From positions 8,058-72,057 of the forward strand of contig MU129093.1 in the NCBI GenBank assembly GCA_014904985.1: a stretch of DNA of 64,000 nucleotides. The letters run 5' to 3'. The stretch comes from Hydnum rufescens UP504 (lineage: Eukaryota; Basidiomycota; Agaricomycetes; Cantharellales; Hydnaceae). Below are positions 57,508-64,000 of the stretch, one piece after another (position 1 is the first letter of the stretch; every line of letters starts with the position of its first letter). The notes beneath the pieces were generated by a model. That model was not told the origin of the DNA. It worked only from the letters and a program-made list of their open reading frames with translations, and did not search any database. A program made the position numbers and the translations under genes.

Positions 57508-60500
57508 ATGGTGTAAGTTGACGAGCTCGAAACAAAAAGATGGCAATGCTAACCTGATTGCCCATCACAGTAAGTTTACAGTGGGTGTGTACCATGACAA
57601 ACGTTCTGAAACCTGATGACCATGCTGAACCACTTGCGCAGACGAGATCCGCTCCTTGATGGACAAGCCCACTAATATCAGGAATATGTCTGTTATTGCC
57701 CATGGTCTGTCCCAATGCGGTCATCTCCCGATCTTTGCCTGACACGTATTGATCCTCTTTGTCCTTCGTTGACTCAGTCGATCACGGGAAGTCGACACTG
57801 ACGGACTCCCTTGTCTCCAAGGCTGGTATCATTGCCGATGCAAAAGCTGGCGAGGTGCGATTTACAGATACAAGACCCGACGAGAAGGAACGTGGGATCA
57901 CCATTAAATCCACTGCTATCTCCATGTACTTCGAAATGGACAAAGAGGATGTAGATGTCATCAAGCAAAAGACCATTGGTGCGTGATCCCGAGGATAGCA
58001 TAGTCCGGTTCTAACTTTTCACCCCTTAAAGGCAACCAGTTCTTAATCAATTTGATTGACTCTCCTGGTCACGTCGATTTCTCATCCGAAGTCACTGCCG
58101 CTCTCCGTGTCACCGACGGTGCCCTCGTTGTTGTTGATTGCATTGAGGGTGTTTGTGTACAGACGGAGACAGTACTTCGCCAGGCATTGACGGAACGAAT
58201 CAAGCCTGTTGTCGTCATCAACAAGGTCGATCGTGCACTCCTCGAGCTCCAAGTCGACAAAGAGTCTCTCTTCCAGTCCTTCTCGCGAACGATTGAATCC
58301 GTCAACGTTATTATTTCTACCTATAACGACGATGCCCTCGGTGATGTTCAGGTTTACCCAGAAAAGGGAACTGTTGCCTTTGGGTCTGGTCTCCACGGCT
58401 GGGCGTTTACTCTGCGTCAGTTTGCGTCACTGTATGCCAAGAAGTTTGGTGTGGCCAAGGAAAAAATGATGGGAAAACTGTGGGGAGACAACTACTTCAA
58501 TCCTGCTACGAGAAAATGGACAGCCCAGAGCAAAACCGACGCCGGGAAAGACCTTGACCGTGCCTTCAACGTGTTCGTTCTGGACCCTATCTACAAAATC
58601 TTCGACGCCGTCATGAACTTCAAAAAAGCCGAGGTCTTCCCCTTGCTTGACAAGCTTGATGTCAAGCTTCTTTCAGATGAGCGTGATTTGGAAGGGAAAG
58701 CTCTACTCAAGGTCATCATGCGCAAGTTCTTACCTGCCGGTGACGCTCTTTTGGAGATGATAGTCATCAACTTGCCATCTCCTGCTACTGCGCAACGGTA
58801 CCGTGTGGAGACCCTGTACGAAGGGCCGATGGATGATGAATCTGCCATTGGTGTTCGAGATTGTGATCCCAATGGACCTCTCGTCCTTTACGTTTCCAAG
58901 ATGGTGCCGACCTCTGATAAGGGCCGCTTCTACGCTTTTGGTCGGGTATTCTCCGGAACTGTGAAGTCAGGACCAAAGATCCGCATCCAAGGTCCCAACT
59001 ACGTCCCCGGCTCCAAGACAGACTTGTTTGTTAAGTCTATTCAGCGCACCGTGCTCATGATGGGTCGTTACGTCGAGCCGATCGAGGATTGCCCGGCTGG
59101 GAACATTGTAGGTCTCGTTGGTGTCGATCAGTTCCTCCTCAAGTCGGGCACTCTCACTACCAGCGAAACGGCTCACAACATAAAGGTCATGAAATTCTCC
59201 GTCTCCCCTGTCGTGCAAGTCGCTGTCGAAGTGAAGAACGCTCAGGATCTGCCCAAGCTTGTCGAAGGTCTCAAGCGTTTGTCCAAGTCCGACCCATGTG
59301 TACAAACTTGGATTTCAGAGACCGGGGAACATATCGTCGCTGGTGCTGGTGAATTGCACTTGGAAATCTGCTTGAAGGTAGGCTCATTCGGGTGTGTTGC
59401 CTTTATCTTGGCTAACGGTTTGTTCGATAGGACCTCGAAGAAGACCACGCCGGTGTGCCACTCAAGAAGTCTGACCCCGTCGTAGGGTACCGTGAGACCG
59501 TCAAGGCCGAATCGTCCATCGTCGCATTGTCCAAGTCACAGAACAAGCACAATCGATTATATGTCAAGGCTCTTCCACTCGATGAGGAAGTCACCAAGGC
59601 CATTGAGACCGGCAAAGTCGCTCCTCGCGATGATTTCAAGGCTCGTGCACGCATTCTTGCCGATGAATATGGTTGGGACGTTACGGACGCTCGGAAAATC
59701 TGGTGCTTCGGACCTGATACCACCGGGCCCAACTTGCTCGTCGATGTCACCAAAGGTGTACAGTACCTCAACGAAATCAAGGATTCTTGTGTGGCTGCTT
59801 TCCAATGGGCGACCAAAGAGGGTGTTTGCGCGGAGGAAAACATGCGGGGTATCCGCTTCAACGTTCTCGATGTTACGGTATGCATATACTTTGGGGATAT
59901 TCCATCGACTCTGGCTGAGTGCCACGATCTCTCTAGCTACATGCCGACGCCATCCACCGGGGTGGTGGACAGATCATTCCCGTTTGCCGTCGTGTATGTT
60001 ATGCGGCATGTTTGTTGGCATCGCCAGGTCTTCAGGAGCCCATCTATCTCGGTAAGTGTGGTTGCAAGTAATTCTTGATCACGATCCCAACTGACAACTG
60101 CCCTGTGCAGTGGAGATTCAGTGTCCAGAGAACGCGATCGGTGGTATCTACGGTGTGCTCAATCGTCGCCGTGGCCAAGTATTCTCTGAGGAGCAGCGTC
60201 CAGGGGTAAATATCATCAGCGCCTTCTCATGATAATGTCTCACCTTTTGCTTTTGTTTCTATTAGACACCGATGTTCACAATTAAGGCTTACTTGCCTGT
60301 CATGGAGTCTTTCGGTTTCACCGCCGATCTCCGAAGTCACACTCAAGGCCAGGCCTTCCCACAGTCTGTGTTCGACCACTGGGACCTTATGAGCGGTTGT
60401 GAGTGCACAATCATCCTCTGTTGATCTAATCTTTGTGTTCATGTGTTGTGTGACACTCTAGCTCCCCTCGATAAGGGCGGTAAGCTGGAGGAGCTTGTCG

Positions 60501-60635
60501 TGAAGATCCGAACGCGCAAGGGTCTCAAGCCTGAGATTCCAACTGTAGACCAATATTATGACAAGTGCGTTATCCGTAGTACTCCAATATTTATGTTACT
60601 CAATTTGATGTTTGCGTTACATATGCAGACTTTAG
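57508..60635 (+). CDS. EFT1: Translation elongation factor 2 (EF2)
   Basis: GTPase that moves tRNAs and mRNA on the 80S ribosome. Exon 1 is 5 nt (ATGGT, 57508-57512), exon 2 is a 14-nt microexon (57571-57584) and exon 3 starts at 57,642, giving [21 protein letters not shown] motifs are [13 protein letters not shown] (P-loop), [12 protein letters not shown] (switch I), [12 protein letters not shown] (G3) and [11 protein letters not shown] (G4). Long exon 58,052-59,374 covers domains I-III, with [13 protein letters not shown] and [20 protein letters not shown]. Domain IV has [15 protein letters not shown], where the His of AIHRGGG is the diphthamide target. The end is VDQYYDKL, the last codons spliced over a 3' intron with the TAG at 60,633-60,635. 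No frame errors. Near-identity with yeast EF2 through most blocks makes this certain. Confidence 0.98.
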
Positions 60636-61013
60636 GCCGGCATGTATACGTACTTGTCACGACCTGCGTTGGATGTTCTTCATGTCGTCGAACGCTGTTG
60701 TTATTCCTCGTTTCCCCATCATTCATATTACTGTTATCATTGTTTGTTTCGTGTATTCTCTCCAAACCATCCAAGAATGTGGAACACGAAAGCATTCAAC
60801 GTGTAACTGACGGTCGATCTGAGATATTATTGCCAGATGGCCTGTGGCATCGCAAGTTGTGTAATGAATGCCGCCAGTTTTTGTTGTTGCTAAAATGGGC
60901 ATGTAGCTTTTTCCTGGCGACTCGTCAAGACAAGATACATTCCCCAATAAACATACAGTATGTAAAACACAATGGAATACCTAGTAAATACAACAGTCCA
61001 AGATTGATTTTTG
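60636..61013. other. Convergent spacer EF2 / acidic protein gene
   Basis: Shared 3' untranslated and terminator region. The plus-strand open frame that crosses it continues from the EF2 last intron and is not coding. Confidence 0.45.
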
Positions 61014-62787
61014 TTAGTCATCCCAATAGCTCGCGAGAACATCGTCGTCATATCCTCCCACGTCAGATTCTTCACTGTAGAGGGTATCATACGGTCCGAG
61101 GTCTGTTGCTCTTCTTTCGGTTCCAGGCGGTACTGCCACACTTGCGTTCGTTCGGCTCCGCATATTTTGAGGATCGGTGTGGATACCTCTAGCGTGTGCT
61201 CCAGCGCCATCGTTGTCGTTGTCGTCGTCGTCGTCATCATCACCATCATCATCCTCATCACTTTCATCGCCGAAGGGCAACTCGTGAGGATTGTCGGGCT
61301 GGAGATCGAACCAATACTCGCTCCACGTCCATGTCCAGTCACGAGGAGCGGTGACGGTCGCCCCGTCGCTTCTGGAAGCAGCTGTCTCCGAAGAGGAAGA
61401 GGAAGAGTTGGTGGATGTCGTGACTTCGGTGTCATCACTCTCTGCGAGGCTGTCGGTGTTCGATGAGTGACGGTGATGGGAAAAATCCGGGCGTACGGCT
61501 TTTGGGGTGTCGATCGCGTATCGTTCGTCGTGATCGTCGTCGGTGTCGTCTTCCTCTTCGTCATTCTCGGCAGCACTCTTGTCTCTGTATACGAGCCGTA
61601 TATGAGCAAAGTTGGTGCGCTGAACGCCGGGGTGGGGGGACACGTACGTCTGAGAGCGGCCGAACGGGAGGACAGTTTGAGCCATACCGCGTTCTGGTAA
61701 ATAGTAATTTATCTTATCAATAAAGGGAGGAAATGGCACGGTGGAAAGGGAGAAACGGAAGAGACGCGTACGTACCCCTCACGAACACATGAGTGACGCT
61801 GCTTCCGAGCATCCAGTTTTCCATATTATCGTTGACACTGCCGTCTTCCCTGGCCGTGGCGTTGGGTTGGTGTCCGTAATTCATGAGCGCGCACTTGAGT
61901 CGCGTGTCCTCGCCGAGAAAGCGGTATCCCGCGTGTCGCGTGGTGTGCATCAATTCCTCAAGGGCCTCTTCCAAGTCATCCCGGGGCATGCGTCTGGAGG
62001 ACTCGATCCCGACGAGGAGGATGTCGCCCGGGCGCTGCACGCGCGCGGCAGAGAAGACGCATCGGGCAAGAAAGCGACGGTCTCCCGTGTGAGCAGAGCT
62101 GTGCCTGGCGGTATTGTTATTATTATGATTGGCCCATGTGTGTTGGAACCAAATGGTGGATGTGGGGGGCCGGAGCGCCCCGTATTCGGCTATGAAGCGC
62201 GGCAGATTGGTGGGATCCGCTGTCGCGCTGAATCGGCGGATGACATCGTCGGACTTGGGTGTCCTCAGGACGCGCCGGAGGTCGGCATACTTATTATCAA
62301 AATCGACAAATTCTGCACGCCACGACGGAGACGGGGGGGGGGTCAGCATAACTGTACACCCGTTTGCCAACGCGGTTCGGTTGTTTTGCAAGAATGGATG
62401 ATATCGAGGGCTTACCCCACTGCATGTTATTGGTGTAAAATAGACCCATGTTCAAAAGACAGCGTCTGTGGCACGAGACGATTGCGTCGTCGAGAGTCTG
62501 TGGAGTGTATTGGTGGTGAGCGATACTGGTCGCCCAAATTCCATCGGAAGAACCTCGTAGAGCAGCGAGGGGGATACCAAGTCTGCGGAGGGGCGTTTCT
62601 CCGAGGATGAGGATAGGCTGGGCTGGGTCGAGAATACGATTGGATACAGCAACAAAATACATAAACTCCTCTTGTGATGCTATGCCGATGAAAATATCAG
62701 ACAGGTGTGATGCGGACGTGAAACCGACAAGGGGGGGGGATAGCTACCGATTTCGAGTCGTTCAAGCCGCTCGAACATCGCGTCCAT
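61014..62787 (-). CDS. Uncharacterised protein with acidic Asp-rich C-terminus
   Basis: I do not recognise the family. Four exons join cleanly. Exon 1 is MDAMFERLERLEI. Exon 2 is ASQEEFMYFVAVSNRILDPA, LILGETPLRRLGIPLAALRG and RCLLNMGLFYTNNMQW. Exon 3 is EFVDFDNKYADLRRVLRTPK, LPRFIAEYGALRPPTSTIWF, RRFLARCVFSAARVQRPGDI, EEALEELMHTTRHAGYRFLG and MLGSSVTHVFVR. Exon 4 is RGMAQTVLPFGRSQ and FAHIRLVYRDK, then a disordered half with TAPRDWTWTWSEYWFDLQPD, a run of about 20 mostly Asp residues, and an end DDVLASYWDD. The folded half (about 290 residues) looks globular and conserved in style; the tail is likely cytosolic or nuclear and regulatory. Upstream of the ATG at 62,787 no further coding sequence is evident. 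Confidence 0.6.
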
Positions 62788-64000
62788 GGGTTGTAGCCCC
62801 TGGCTAGGTCGGGGTTGGAGAGAAGCAGAAATTATAGGCCAGGTTTACACGCAATAGTGACAGAAATAGTGAAAGCTTATTGGACCCCTTTAAGCAGAAT
62901 AATTCGCTAGCGCATTGGACGGGTTGAGGAACAAGGTGACTTTGGAGATGCCCACGTCTGGGGATGAAAGCCCTTCTCACTTGCCCTGAAGATTGATAAA
63001 CTGGGGTCAGGGAATTGTCTTGGTGGTTACGATTCGAAAAGCACACAAAAAGAGATACTAAAGTGGGAAAGCACAAGGTGCGGTGCATCCCGTTGCGTGG
63101 AAACACACTAGGAGAGAGGTTTCGAGTCTGTAACGAAAGTGCCACCCAGGCTATGTTGCTCTGCAATGCCACTCGAAGACTATCTATCCACCCGAGCTGC
63201 TTTTATCCGGCGCCAAGGAATGCCTGCGCGACCCTTGTGAACCGTTCATAACATTGGCAGCGGGGATGGCGAGCCATGTTCCTTATGCAGAGTATCGCAC
63301 AAAGGATTACTAAGGAACCATGGACAAATGAGAGAAAAGCTGGCTCCCTCTATGCGGATCGCTAACGTTGGCGATTCAGTCCTGCTTTTCTCACCGATAA
63401 AAGCTTCCCCTTTCTCCCCTGGATCTTTAAAGGCGAAAGGATCTACGTTTCCTGTGCGAACCCACACATTTTCTGAACCTTGTTTTACTGAAGTAATCGC
63501 ACAGTTTTGATAATCTACAGCGCTAACCACCAGGACTGGACGAGGAAGGCTAGTGACAAGAAAATGCCGATGCATATGCAAATCTGGTTCCCACCTTCTC
63601 AAGCCCTATGAAAAGCACCAATGGTTGCCGGTGGAGGTTCCCCCCAACAATGGCAATAAAATATGGAATTCTCTGCCATGTCAACCCTGCGAGACTCCAC
63701 ACTCCGAACTGATCCATATGGGCGCTATATGAGCGTACGAAATATCCTCCATACGTACGCCTTGAAGGCCGAGGCATCCGTATCAAATTATTGTCTTTAT
63801 TCCACCAAGAAGCCATCAAAATTCTGGACCTCGCATTTGGCTCCTTCTGCCCGCGTAGCTGCACTGCATACCGCCTGAGTTACACAGCCCTATTGGTCGT
63901 TGACAGCATGCCACATGCATGGCGTCGGACAGAAAAACTGCGGCCGGCGTAGCCTCAACTCAAAAGACCCCACGTATGCCCCCTATAATTAGGGCGGTTG
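62788..64000. other. Terminal region without recognised genes
   Basis: Open frames on both strands (for example minus 63,246-63,602 and 63,550-63,864) have no recognisable motifs and no clear splice joins. They could belong to a lineage-specific gene continuing outside the window, but I cannot support one. Confidence 0.4.

Noticed and set aside
60443..61192. 249-codon plus-strand frame after EF2
   Set aside because: Its first part is the EF2 final exon ([15 protein letters not shown]); the rest runs through the last intron and the 3' region. Splicing to the KL-stop at 60,629-60,635 ends the gene.
61011..61466. Plus-strand frame with a long Val/Ile run resembling a membrane helix
   Set aside because: It is the antisense of the GAC/GAT-rich Asp run in the minus-strand gene, so the hydrophobic run is an artefact of reading the other strand.

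Overview
The window is nuclear DNA of a filamentous fungus, almost certainly a mushroom-forming basidiomycete (Agaricomycetes). The evidence is dense, short (about 45-70 nt) GT-AG introns in nearly every gene, very close gene spacing on both strands, a KDZ-type transposase relic and a Ty1/copia relic, and a gene set of conserved fungal housekeeping proteins. It also carries two families known mainly from mushrooms: an OTT_1508-like deaminase and a TIM-barrel PLC-like phosphodiesterase.

Layout. Positions 1-8,750 are an AT-rich, CpG-poor transposon graveyard: diverged repeat copies, perfect hairpins, a microsatellite, a decayed KDZ transposase, and a decayed copia integrase split by a tRNA-like sequence. 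From 8,757 to the end the DNA is gene-rich. In order: a NIPA-like Mg2+ transporter (-), NAP1 histone chaperone (-), PLC-like phosphodiesterase (+), R1-type zinc-finger protein (-), NPR2 of the GATOR1/SEACIT complex (+), mitoribosomal uS11m (-), QCR9 of complex III (+), ATP11 F1-ATPase chaperone (+), a TauD-like dioxygenase (-), a TCD-type tRNA dehydratase (-), a SOX-like HMG-box factor (+), ATG4 (+), CAND1 (-), BCP1 (+), GET2 (-), RPA12 (+), OST5 (-), YOP1 (+), the deaminase (+), GDT1 (+), MDV1 (+), LIP2 (+), an APH-fold kinase-like protein (-), a WW-domain protein (+), elongation factor 2 (+) and an uncharacterised acidic protein (-).

Themes. Several gene pairs are head-to-head with very short shared upstream regions: uS11m/QCR9, CAND1/BCP1, GET2/RPA12, OST5/YOP1 and R1-finger/NPR2. 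Mitochondrial functions cluster at 19.6-26 kb (uS11m, QCR9, ATP11, TCD) and at 47.8-51.5 kb (MDV1, LIP2). Secretory-pathway genes cluster at 38-48 kb (GET2, OST5, YOP1, GDT1).

Caveat. Many conserved genes show isolated one-base frame changes, usually in short G or C runs. I read these as consensus errors in the assembly rather than gene death, so several gene models below are joined across frames. Exon edges were read by eye from GT/AG and homology and are approximate unless stated.
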